Made by a program: the position numbers and the translations under genes. DNA of 15,530 bases from DAISLF01 sp964517345. Lineage in GTDB: Bacteria > Patescibacteriota > Gracilibacteria > Peribacterales > Peribacteraceae. Positions 1 through 6,222 of the stretch are shown here, piece by piece. Every line of letters begins with the position of its first letter. The first letter of the stretch is position 1. Location of the stretch: contig CAZFBZ010000034.1 in assembly GCA_964517345.1 (NCBI GenBank), forward strand, positions 1-15,530, in the 5' to 3' direction. The notes under the pieces are model-generated. The model worked only from the letters and a program-made list of their open reading frames with translations. It did no database searches and was not told where the DNA came from.

Positions 1-767
1 GAGAAGGGCCAGTACGGATGCCACGGCGCTTCCGCGCGATCCATCTGGAAGTGCAGGTGCGGGCCGCTGGCGAACCCGGTGACGCCGCTGGCGCCGATCT
101 GCTCGCCCTTGTCCACGACGTCCCCTTCTTTGACGAGCATCACGCTGAGGTGGGCATAAATGGAGTAGAGCGTCGTCAGTTTGGCCGGATTGTCCGGATC
201 AGGAGCGTTCGGGTGCTTGATCATGACGTAGTTGCCGTAGCCGCCCGAATCGACGGTGGCTTTCATCACGATGCCGTTGGCAACGGATTGCACGGGCGTG
301 CCGACGGGAACGACGATATCGATGCCCGGGTGACTCCCCTCCCCTCTGCCGGTCTTATACGTGCCGAGCTGGTCAACGATGTACAGATTCTCCATCTCCG
401 GCGTGTTGAGCGTGCGCGGATCATACGCCGGCAGCGGGATGAGCAGATCCGTCGGCACCTCACGGAACGTGTGGTCCCGGGCGCTGCCGCCGAGCTTGCC
501 CCACCTGGCGTAATCGGGAATGGCTGCCATCGGCGGCACCATGCCCGTGAACTGGATCGTACTGTCGTCATTGTTGCCCAGCACCGACGCCCAGAACACC
601 CTCCAGCCGTGCTGGCCGAGCATGTTCCCCGTCACGAACGCCAGCACCGAAAACACCGCGACCCAGAATGTCGCCCGTTCCGAGAGGTACTGGAACGCGT
701 GCGGCTCCTTCTTCCGATAGACCGGAGAGGACCGAAAACCCGGACGCTTTTTTGATACCATGGTCAT
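1..767 (-). CDS. M23-family (LytM-type) zinc metallopeptidase, membrane-anchored, 3' end outside window
   Basis: Minus-strand reading frame entering from the left edge; 255 residues are visible and no stop is reached. Order: basic N-terminus (about 1-30), one hydrophobic segment (about 33-50) acting as membrane anchor or uncleaved signal, a linker, then an M23 domain from about residue 130. The zinc-binding pattern is present: SHPGID (H146, D150), YAHLS (H206) and GPHLHF (H237, H239), with the family glycine-rich repeats GDVVDKGEQIG and SGVTGFASG between. M23 enzymes cut peptidoglycan cross-bridges or peptides outside the membrane; all visible ligands are intact, so activity is expected. The start is ATG at 767, with an in-frame ATG at 761 as alternative. 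No Shine-Dalgarno is present. It diverges from the tsaE-HD gene and shares its promoter region. The substrate and exact role (cell separation or remodelling) are inferred from the family only. Confidence 0.93.
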   Translation of the reverse strand, partial: MTMVSKKRPGFRSSPVYRKKEPHAFQYLSERATFWVAVFSVLAFVTGNMLGQHGWRVFWASVLGNNDDSTIQFTGMVPPMAAIPDYARWGKLGGSARDHTFREVPTDLLIPLPAYDPRTLNTPEMENLYIVDQLGTYKTGRGEGSHPGIDIVVPVGTPVQSVANGIVMKATVDSGGYGNYVMIKHPNAPDPDNPAKLTTLYSIYAHLSVMLVKEGDVVDKGEQIGASGVTGFASGPHLHFQMDRAEAPWHPYWPF

Positions 768-784
768 AGGTTTGTGTACTTGAA

Positions 785-790
785 TATAAT
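785..790 (+). promoter_or_regulatory. -10 box for the tsaE-HD gene
   Basis: A perfect TATAAT lies on the plus strand, overlapping the minus-strand -10 by five bases. The -35 is weak (TGGTCA at 761-766 with 18-base spacing is the best seen). A start of transcription near 797 would leave a leader of about 17 bases before the ATG at 814, or almost none before the in-frame TTG at 799. Confidence 0.45.
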
Positions 791-814
791 ATCATTTTTT
801 GACACATTGGTCAA
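786..814 (-). promoter_or_regulatory. Promoter of the M23 peptidase gene
   Basis: On the minus strand a -35 TTGACC (809-814) is followed by 17 bases and a -10 TATTAT (786-791) preceded by TGA, i.e. an extended -10. The predicted start of transcription lies about 11 bases before the ATG at 767. The sequence match is direct; use in vivo is inferred. Confidence 0.65.
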
Positions 815-816
815 TG
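799..816 (+). promoter_or_regulatory. Inverted repeat over the divergent promoter, possible operator
   Basis: TTGACACATTGGTCAATG holds two overlapping dyads: TTGAC/GTCAA (799-803 and 810-814) and CATTG/CAATG (805-809 and 812-816). It covers the -35 of the M23 gene and the start codon region of tsaE-HD, where a bound protein could affect both genes. The symmetry is seen directly; a regulator is not identified. Confidence 0.3.
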
Positions 817-1827
817 TATGATTCAAGCATAGTATTGGCATCGGACAGCGCTTCCACCCGCCTCGCGGGGGCGTCCCTCGCGGCGAGCCTGTACGACCGT
901 ACAGCGACCGTTTTACTGCGTGGTGAACTGGGAGCGGGAAAGACGACCTTCCTGCAGGGATTTCTGGCCGCGCTTGGGGTTCCGGGCCACGTCATCAGCC
1001 CGACCTACGCCCTGGAGCAGCGCTACGCGACGGCCACGGGACAGGTACTGCATCTGGACCTCTACCGGCTGCTTCCGGAACAGGCCGCCGCGTTGGTCGA
1101 CACCAGTAACGACGAGCAGATGCTGCGCTGCATCGAGTGGTCCGAACGCCTCGATGGCTCCGGCGTCCTCTCGGGTCTTCCTGTGATCACCGTGTCGCTG
1201 TCGGAACGCGACCGGGGGCGTGCGATTGCCTGCGGATTCGACGACGCGCGCCTCCCGACGGACAACGAAATCGCCCAATGGCGCAGCGACGCCCTCCTGC
1301 CAGCGCACGTCGTGGATCACTGCGAGGCGGTCGCGGACCTGTGCGGCAGGCTGGCGCATGAACTCCTCGGGCGCGGCATTATCGTGCGTCCCAAGACCAT
1401 ACGCGCAGCCGCGCGACTGCACGATCTGCTGCGCTTCATTGATTTCCGGCCGGGTGCGAGCCCCGAGGGATTCCGCGACAGCCCTGAACAGCTGGTCCGT
1501 TGGTCGGAATGGACCGGACGCTTCCCCGGCATGCGTCATGAGGCGGCGTGCGCGGCGTTCCTGCATGAACAGGGATACCCGGCGCTCGGCACAATCGTCG
1601 AAACCCACGGCCTGCGTCTCGGGGCAAACGCCCGCACAACCATCGAACAGAAGCTGCTCTACTACGCCGATAAGCGCGTCATGCTCGATCAGATCGTCAC
1701 GCTTGATGAGCGCTTCGCGGATTTCGCGCAGCGATACGGTGACGGCAGGCAGTCGGATCAGGCGAAACTCTGGCACGACGAAGCGCGCACCATCGAGCGG
1801 GAACTCTTTCCGGCGGGCGCGCCGTAA
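814..1827 (+). CDS. tsaE: TsaE (t6A tRNA-modification ATPase) fused to a C-terminal HD-domain phosphohydrolase
   Basis: Two domains in one 337-residue frame. Residues about 1-135 are TsaE: Walker A GELGAGKTT (37-45), then SPTYALEQ (62-69), HLDLYR (80-85) and the CIEWSE segment (106-111). TsaE is the ATPase that drives the TsaB-TsaD complex forming N6-threonylcarbamoyl-adenosine at position 37 of ANN-decoding tRNAs, in the cytoplasm. A normal TsaE ends near residue 150. Here the frame continues into an HD domain (about 150-337) with H169, the HD pair H203-D204 in AARLHDLLR, MRHE (H242), VETHG (H265) and YYADKR (D286), which is the metal-ligand pattern of HDIG-type phosphohydrolases. The frame is continuous, with no sign of frameshift. 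ATG 814 is preferred over TTG 799 because it gives the usual TsaE N-terminus. The TsaE assignment is firm; the HD substrate is unknown. Confidence 0.93.
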   Translation: MYDSSIVLASDSASTRLAGASLAASLYDRTATVLLRGELGAGKTTFLQGFLAALGVPGHVISPTYALEQRYATATGQVLHLDLYRLLPEQAAALVDTSNDEQMLRCIEWSERLDGSGVLSGLPVITVSLSERDRGRAIACGFDDARLPTDNEIAQWRSDALLPAHVVDHCEAVADLCGRLAHELLGRGIIVRPKTIRAAARLHDLLRFIDFRPGASPEGFRDSPEQLVRWSEWTGRFPGMRHEAACAAFLHEQGYPALGTIVETHGLRLGANARTTIEQKLLYYADKRVMLDQIVTLDERFADFAQRYGDGRQSDQAKLWHDEARTIERELFPAGAP

Positions 1828-1831
1828 ACGG

Positions 1832-2419
1832 TCAGTGGAACCCCGGCACGAGCAGATCCGCAAGAATACGGGCAAACGTCACAGCATCGAGATGCAGCGC
1901 GAACGGCACCAGTGCGGTGAGCGTGAGACTTCCGAGCGCCACACCGATGCAGACGCGCTCGAACGGCGTCCACGGCTTATCGAAGCCTTTGGTGACTTCC
2001 AGCATGTAGTCGCGGATGTGGGTGAATACGCCGATCGTGTGCCAGAGAATCTCCAGTCGCGCGAGCAGCAGCGCCAATCCACGCAGAATCGTGGCCTCTG
2101 CGCGGAGAATGCCGCCAAGCGCGATGACACCGGTGAGGTGATGCAACGTGACGCCGAAGAAAATAGCGATGGAAAGCAGCATGAGATCCACGAGGCTTTC
2201 GCGGATCGTGGCTCGGATCACCTGGCGCCAACGCTTCTTGTGGATCTCGCGGTATTTGATGACATCGAGCACCATGTGGGCTGCGATCAGCAGCACAAAG
2301 AAACCGAGATTCAGCATCGCAGCGATGAGCAGGGTCAGCACGAGATACGCCGCGTGGAACGCGGGGAAATCGTCGTGTGTCAGCGCGAAACTGTGGAAGC
2401 GGCGGGTGGCTGTGTGCAT
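1832..2419 (-). CDS. Polytopic membrane protein of unknown function, 195 aa
   Basis: I do not recognise the family. The protein has strong hydrophobic stretches at about residues 21-51, 75-93 and 155-175, and a weaker one at about 108-120, so three or four membrane passes are likely. A basic loop (KYREIHKKRWRQ, about 55-66) lies between the first two and is probably cytoplasmic. Histidines and acids sit within or beside helices (H48 and D52 in AAHMVLD; H93 and H94), which could bind metal or be structural; this is speculative. The ATG at 2419 is supported by a promoter ending ten bases upstream. It is the last gene of the minus-strand block after rarA (38-base gap) and its stop lies four bases from the stop of the convergent tsaE-HD gene. 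Confidence 0.8.
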   Translation of the reverse strand: MHTATRRFHSFALTHDDFPAFHAAYLVLTLLIAAMLNLGFFVLLIAAHMVLDVIKYREIHKKRWRQVIRATIRESLVDLMLLSIAIFFGVTLHHLTGVIALGGILRAEATILRGLALLLARLEILWHTIGVFTHIRDYMLEVTKGFDKPWTPFERVCIGVALGSLTLTALVPFALHLDAVTFARILADLLVPGFH

Positions 2420-2429
2420 ATTTTTTTCT

Positions 2430-2435
2430 ATTATA
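2430..2435 (-). promoter_or_regulatory. Extended -10 box for the 195-aa membrane protein gene
   Basis: On the minus strand TGT-TATAAT is a consensus extended -10 ending ten bases before the ATG at 2419. With a usual 7-base discriminator the transcript would begin about four bases before the ATG. No clear -35 is seen, as is common for extended -10 promoters. It lies in the 38-base gap after rarA. Confidence 0.6.
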
Positions 2436-2457
2436 ACACATTTACTTTAAAAATCCA

Positions 2458-3741
2458 CTACGCGATTTTGCCCTGTCTGACGGTCTGTCTGACCTTTTTC
2501 CAGCGTTCGCGGATAGCAGCCTCGGCTCCACGATCGGTAGGGTCATAGAACTCGCCCGGCGGCATCTTCAGCGGGAAGTAATTCGCCTGCACCACGCCTC
2601 CCGGATGGTCGTGCGGATACTGGTAGCCCTCGCCGTAGCCGTGCTCTTTCATGCCTTTCACCGGCGCGTTGCGCAGATGATTCGGCACCTCCAGCGACGG
2701 CGCGGCGGCAATGGCCCGCTTGGCGGCACCCATCGCGCGCGTCACCGCGTTGCTCTTTGGCGCCTGGCTCAGATACACACACGCGTGCGCCAGGAAGTAT
2801 TCGCCTTCCGGCAGTCCGACGAGTTCGAACGCCTGCCATGCCGAGACGACAAACTGCAGCGCGGACGGATCGGCATTGCCCACATCCTCGCTGGCGAAGA
2901 TCGCCATGCGACGGAAGAGGAAGCGCGGATCCTCGCCGCTCTGGATCATCTTGTAGAGCCACACCAGTGCAGCGTCGGCATCGCTCCCCCGCATCGTTTT
3001 GATAAACGCCGAAATCGTATCGTAGTGATCCTCGCCCTTTTTGTCGTACCGCATCGACCGCTCTTTAAAGAGCTCCTGCGCCTCTTTGATGCCGATCTTT
3101 TTGCCAGCCGTCATGACGGCCAGTTCGAGCGAATTCAGTGCTATCCGCGCGTCGCCGTTGGCGATATGCGCCAAATGGGTGATGGCCTCATCGGACATCG
3201 ACACTTTGCCGCCGTAGCCGTCTGGGCTCTCCAGCGCACGCCTGAGCACCGTGACGAGATCGTCGACCGAATGGGGCTTGAGCAGATAAACGCTCGAGCG
3301 CGAAACGAGCGCCTGATTCACATCGAAATACGGGTTCTGGGTCGTGGCTCCCACGAGGATGACCGCGCCGTTCTCCACGTATGGCAGAAGCACGTCCTGC
3401 TGGCTGGTGTTGAACCGGTGGATTTCATCGACGAAAAGCACCGTGCGGTGCGCGAGATTCTGCTGCATCCGTTGCGCCTCCTCGCAGATGGCTTTGAGTT
3501 CCTTGGCGCCGCTCGTCACGGCATTCACCTGCACAAAATCGGCACTGGTGATGCGTGCGATGATCCGGGCAAGCGTCGTCTTGCCGGTGCCCGGGGGCCC
3601 CGCGAGGATGACGGATTGAAGCTTGTCTTTCTGGATCGCGGCCCGCAGCGGCGTCCCCTCCCCCACGATATCCTGCTGCCCGACGAAATCGTCCAGCTTG
3701 GAGGGACGGAGCCGGTGTGCGAGCGGGGCGGTCTGGATCAT
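2458..3741 (-). CDS. rarA: RarA/MgsA-type replication-associated recombination ATPase
   Basis: A 427-residue AAA+ ATPase matching the usual RarA length. Visible motifs: N-terminal RPSKLDDFVGQ (12-21, typical of clamp-loader relatives), Walker A GPPGTGKT (48-55), Walker B LFVDEIHR (102-109), sensor 1 GATTQNP (131-137), arginine finger SRS (148-150) and NGDARIALN in the lid. The C-terminal half carries the RarA/WRNIP1 tetramerisation region (DPRFLFRRM, ASEDVGNADP, and YQYPHDHP near the end). RarA acts at stalled replication forks and interacts with SSB and the replisome. The frame stays open to 3891, but the true start is ATG 3741: the upstream codons overlap the pyruvyl transferase gene, are low-complexity and have no RarA homology, and a -10 box ends nine bases before 3741. 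All catalytic residues are present. Confidence 0.97.
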   Translation of the reverse strand: MIQTAPLAHRLRPSKLDDFVGQQDIVGEGTPLRAAIQKDKLQSVILAGPPGTGKTTLARIIARITSADFVQVNAVTSGAKELKAICEEAQRMQQNLAHRTVLFVDEIHRFNTSQQDVLLPYVENGAVILVGATTQNPYFDVNQALVSRSSVYLLKPHSVDDLVTVLRRALESPDGYGGKVSMSDEAITHLAHIANGDARIALNSLELAVMTAGKKIGIKEAQELFKERSMRYDKKGEDHYDTISAFIKTMRGSDADAALVWLYKMIQSGEDPRFLFRRMAIFASEDVGNADPSALQFVVSAWQAFELVGLPEGEYFLAHACVYLSQAPKSNAVTRAMGAAKRAIAAAPSLEVPNHLRNAPVKGMKEHGYGEGYQYPHDHPGGVVQANYFPLKMPPGEFYDPTDRGAEAAIRERWKKVRQTVRQGKIA

Positions 3742-3750
3742 GAGGGAGGC

Positions 3751-3756
3751 ATCATA
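3751..3756 (-). promoter_or_regulatory. Extended -10 box for rarA
   Basis: Minus-strand TGG-TATGAT, with nine bases between it and the rarA ATG. Predicted transcription start is about three bases before the ATG. It lies in the 26-base gap after the pyruvyl transferase gene, so rarA may have its own promoter besides read-through. No convincing -35 is visible. Confidence 0.5.
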
Positions 3757-3767
3757 CCAGCGCGTCC

Positions 3768-4736
3768 TCAGCGGCGGCCGATATGCCGATCTATTTTTGC
3801 CAACACATCCCGCAGGGCCTTTTCCCCACGCCGGGCCTTCTCTAGAAGCGCTTCCCCGCCCTCTTCCTCCAGACTCCGGCGCAAATCCCACAGCTTATCT
3901 GCAACCGCCACTGGTTCGATTCTTACGGGCACCCCGGCCGCGATGGCAGCCACGGCCCCATGGTAGCGCTCGGTCAGCACAAAGGACGCCTCGGAAACGG
4001 CCACGCCCAGCTGCCCCAGTGTGGCGAGCTTGCGAACGGTCGTACGGTCCGGGGCAATCTCCGCAAGCCTGCGGCAGACCTCATCTTCCAGTTCGGGCTG
4101 AAGCGACAAGATGACAATCTGGTCAAATGCTGTTTTTTGCAGACACTCGGTGAATGCAGAGCGGAAGTATTCACCGGTTTTCGCCCGGGGGATAACCATG
4201 AATATTTTTTGTGTACTCACTTCCGTGTTTTTATTAAGAGGAAGCAGAAAAACAGGATCAAAAGATCGAATCAATTTCGTGCTCATACCCCATGCCTCAA
4301 CGCGCTTGGCGCTCTCCTCGTCGCGCACACAGATCCAGGCTGCCCACGAGCACGCCTGGCGGCCCAGACGCTCCCCCAGACGTGTCCGGAACGGGCCGAT
4401 CCCCTGGAATGCCAGCAGCAGGGGGCGCCGGTACAGGCGGGCCACAGCCGCGTGCAGCCACCACAGGATACAGGCCCGGATGGATTCGATGTCCGTGAAT
4501 AGCGATCCGCCCCCGAAGACCACGGCATCGCAGGCCCGGAAGGCCGCGAAGCTTCGGAGCCACGAGAATGACAGAAACGACCGTATGCCGGCGGGCAGGC
4601 GGGGTGCCTCACCGGATTGGGGCCGCGCAGACACCACGGTCCAGTCGATGTCCGAAAAGCAGGTCAGGAAATACGCCCGGAGGGCTTCATCGCCCACGTT
4701 TCCATCACCGTAGTTTCCGACTAAAAGACAGCGCAT
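3768..4736 (-). CDS. csaB: Polysaccharide pyruvyl transferase family protein (CsaB-like)
   Basis: A 322-residue protein with the hallmarks of the pyruvyl transferase family: N-terminal GNYGDGNVGDEA (7-18), FGGGSLFTD (74-82), QGIGP (111-115), VRDEES (137-142), and a C-terminal TERYHG followed by a small/hydrophobic helix. Family members move pyruvate from phosphoenolpyruvate to a sugar; CsaB does this on cell-wall polymers that anchor S-layer proteins. The symbol is tentative, as other sugar acceptors are possible and no SLH protein is in view. The start is ATG 4736 rather than TTG 4742, because a -10 box ends exactly six bases upstream of 4736. The part encoded at about 4190-4262 is clearly more AT-rich than its surroundings and corresponds to the linker between the two halves. 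It lies between rplS (39 bases upstream) and rarA. Confidence 0.88.
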   Translation of the reverse strand: MRCLLVGNYGDGNVGDEALRAYFLTCFSDIDWTVVSARPQSGEAPRLPAGIRSFLSFSWLRSFAAFRACDAVVFGGGSLFTDIESIRACILWWLHAAVARLYRRPLLLAFQGIGPFRTRLGERLGRQACSWAAWICVRDEESAKRVEAWGMSTKLIRSFDPVFLLPLNKNTEVSTQKIFMVIPRAKTGEYFRSAFTECLQKTAFDQIVILSLQPELEDEVCRRLAEIAPDRTTVRKLATLGQLGVAVSEASFVLTERYHGAVAAIAAGVPVRIEPVAVADKLWDLRRSLEEEGGEALLEKARRGEKALRDVLAKIDRHIGRR

Positions 4737-4742
4737 GAACAA

Positions 4743-4748
4743 AGTATA
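4743..4748 (-). promoter_or_regulatory. -10 box giving a predicted leaderless csaB transcript
   Basis: Minus-strand TATACT is separated from the ATG at 4736 by six bases, so a standard 7-base offset puts the first transcribed base on the A of the ATG. The -35 is poor. It sits in the 39-base gap after rplS. Confidence 0.55.
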
Positions 4749-4775
4749 GACCGAGTCGGCGCGATAATCCTCTCT

Positions 4776-5243
4776 TTACGCGGCGGGGGCGTCAGCGGCC
4801 GGAGCGCTGGCCTCTGCGGCAGCGGACTCGGCATTCTCGGCGGGAGCCTCAGCGACGGGAGCGGCAACAGCAATTGCAAACTCATCGGCGCCGGTGAAGC
4901 GCTCGCTCATGCGGGCAGACTTGCCCTTGCGACCACGGAGGAACGACAGCTTGGCGCGACGGACCTTGGCGATCTTCTTCACCTCGATCTTCTCGATCAT
5001 CGGGGAATGCAGCGGGAAGACCTTCTCCACGCCGATGCCCGACGCGACGCGACGAACCGTGAAGCTGGCATCGGTGGCGGTGTGACCGTTGTGCAACGCG
5101 ATGATCAGACCTTCGAAGATCTGAACGCGCTCCTTCTCCCCTTCCTTGATCCGCTCGTGCACGCGCACGGTGTATCCCGGCTTGAGGTCCGGACGCTGCT
5201 TAGCGTAGGTGGCTGCCTGGTCGTGGAGGGTGCGGGACGTCAC
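4776..5243 (-). CDS. rplS: 50S ribosomal protein L19 with C-terminal Ala/Glu/Pro-rich extension
   Basis: Residues about 1-116 are a complete L19: LKPGYTVRVHERI, RVQIFEGLIIA, FTVRRVASGIGVEKVFPLHSP, IEVKKIAKVRRAKL and SFLRGRKGKSARM (segments of 13-21 residues, listed in order). L19 sits at the 30S-50S interface and helps form an intersubunit bridge. Usual L19 ends near residue 115; here about 39 further residues follow, made almost only of Ala, Glu, Pro and Ser, predicted disordered and acidic. The start is GTG 5243, the only start codon before the upstream stop in this frame, with no Shine-Dalgarno. It follows the winged-helix regulator gene by 75 bases and has its own candidate promoter. The usual rimM/trmD neighbours of rplS are absent. 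Confidence 0.96.
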   Translation of the reverse strand: MTSRTLHDQAATYAKQRPDLKPGYTVRVHERIKEGEKERVQIFEGLIIALHNGHTATDASFTVRRVASGIGVEKVFPLHSPMIEKIEVKKIAKVRRAKLSFLRGRKGKSARMSERFTGADEFAIAVAAPVAEAPAENAESAAAEASAPAADAPAA

Positions 5244-5273
5244 TGGGGATTGCGGGAAAAAGAAAGCCCGGAA

Positions 5274-5302
5274 AGAGTAGAGAGAAGCGATACCGCTGTA
5301 AA
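5274..5302 (-). promoter_or_regulatory. Candidate rplS promoter
   Basis: Minus-strand -35 TTTACA (5297-5302), 17-base spacer, -10 TACTCT (5274-5279). The transcript would have a leader of about 24 bases before the GTG at 5243, unlike the near-leaderless neighbours. The -35 lies inside the palindrome at 5298-5311. Confidence 0.4.
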
Positions 5303-5311
5303 GGCCTTTAC
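5298..5311. repeat. Perfect 14-base palindrome between the regulator gene and rplS
   Basis: GTAAAGGCCTTTAC is its own reverse complement. It starts eight bases after the stop of the upstream regulator gene and overlaps the -35 of the candidate rplS promoter, so it could be an operator. It has no T-run and is not a standard terminator. Confidence 0.4.
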
Positions 5312-5318
5312 GGGCCTC

Positions 5319-5906
5319 TTAGCGGCCCTGCGCCTCATCGATCTGCTTCTGGATCGTATTGAGAACAATCAGGTGGCGGGGATCATTGAGAATCTCCTGG
5401 ATGAAGCGGTCCTTAAGGCTCAGGCGGTAGAGGAAGTCTGCTTCCGAGAAGATCGAATACTTCACGTTCTTGAGGGACGGATCCTGCAACAGCATGGCTT
5501 CCAGGAACTCTTTCTGCACCGGACCGACGACCAGCAGATCGACTTTGCTCTCGGTTCCGGCGAAGGCCCCGGCAAGCAGCACGAGCTGCACGTTCGGGAG
5601 CTTCTTCAGGCTGGAGACGATGGGGCTCTCAGACTGGATCTCCTTGGAGAAGATATTGCGGAGATCGGCGTAGAGCGGGAAGTCCGTATCGACGTGGTAG
5701 TACTTCTTGCGATTGCGATGACGGGCTTTGACCAGGCCGATGCGGCGCAGGTTCTCCAGCTCGCGGCGGATCGAGTTAATCTGTTCGCCGAGAAGACGGG
5801 TCAATTCCCGGATAAAATATTCATTCTCCGGATGGAGCAAAAACGTCGACAAGAGCTTCACTCTCGTCTGCGAACTGAACAGCGCTTTGAGAACAGTCGA
5901 CGACAT
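5319..5906 (-). CDS. Winged-helix transcriptional regulator with a degenerate nucleotidyltransferase-like domain
   Basis: Residues about 5-75 form an ArsR-like winged helix-turn-helix: LKALFSSQTRVKLLSTFLL, recognition region REL..LLGEQINSIRRELENL, and a wing HRNRKKYYHVD. Residues about 105-190 resemble a minimal nucleotidyltransferase fold, with AGAFAGTESKVDLLVVG (112-128). The normal NTase signature has two Asp as DxD and a GS dipeptide; here only D123 is clear, so catalysis is doubtful and the domain may be a sensor or dimer module. This architecture is common in CPR bacteria and archaea. The start is ATG 5906 or ATG 5918; 5906 is preferred because TTGCAC-18-TAATGT ends eight bases before it and the family begins close to LKALF. 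It diverges from the VirB6-like gene across an AT-rich gap, so it may control that operon or the rplS block; this is inference. Confidence 0.85.
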   Translation of the reverse strand: MSSTVLKALFSSQTRVKLLSTFLLHPENEYFIRELTRLLGEQINSIRRELENLRRIGLVKARHRNRKKYYHVDTDFPLYADLRNIFSKEIQSESPIVSSLKKLPNVQLVLLAGAFAGTESKVDLLVVGPVQKEFLEAMLLQDPSLKNVKYSIFSEADFLYRLSLKDRFIQEILNDPRHLIVLNTIQKQIDEAQGR

Positions 5907-5918
5907 GTTCACAAACAT

Positions 5919-6186
5919 TACTCACTATGACCGGGGTAGTGCAAGAAAATTACTCAAGGGCGGAACATCGGGCCAATTGTCTATTTTTTGTTTACTGCAA
6001 GCCATTTATTAAAAAACTTATTTCATGCCATGCAACCCTATTGAACACAAAATGTACTCATCAAATAAGCAAAATATGCTCTAATCATAGTCAGACGAAT
6101 CCGACGCACAAACAGGGCATGCGAAGGCGATTTAGCTAATCGGGGACTTTGTCTCTCCGAACTACGGAAAACTCGCTGCCGGGACA
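5919..6186. other. AT-rich intergenic region between divergent genes
   Basis: About 270 bases with no supportable coding frame. It is much richer in A/T than the flanks, with several A and T runs (for example near 5981-6020). No tRNA, riboswitch, terminator hairpin or repeat array is recognised. It should hold the upstream control regions of the regulator gene (minus) and the VirB6-like gene (plus), and a small RNA cannot be excluded. Confidence 0.5.
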
Positions 6187-6215
6187 TTGAAAAAAACACA
6201 AAAAAATGCTATGAT
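6187..6215 (+). promoter_or_regulatory. Strong extended -10 promoter of the VirB6-like operon
   Basis: -35 TTGAAA (6187-6192), 17-base spacer, -10 TATGAT (6210-6215) preceded by TGC. Seven bases separate the -10 from ATG 6223, so transcription is predicted to start at 6222, giving a leaderless mRNA. This also shows that the in-frame TTG at 6187 is the -35 box, not a start codon. Confidence 0.75.
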
Positions 6216-6222
6216 TATCGGA

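Noticed and set aside
1220..2548. 442-codon plus-strand frame running through tsaE-HD and into the membrane gene
   Set aside because: Arg/Ser-rich out-of-frame translation of the real HD domain; it spans two convergent genes.
3742..3891. N-terminal 50-residue extension of RarA
   Set aside because: Overlaps csaB, Gly/Arg-rich without RarA homology; a -10 box lies inside it before ATG 3741.
2605..3966. 453-codon open frame on the plus strand
   Set aside because: Antisense to rarA, with no recognisable motifs; a shadow frame.
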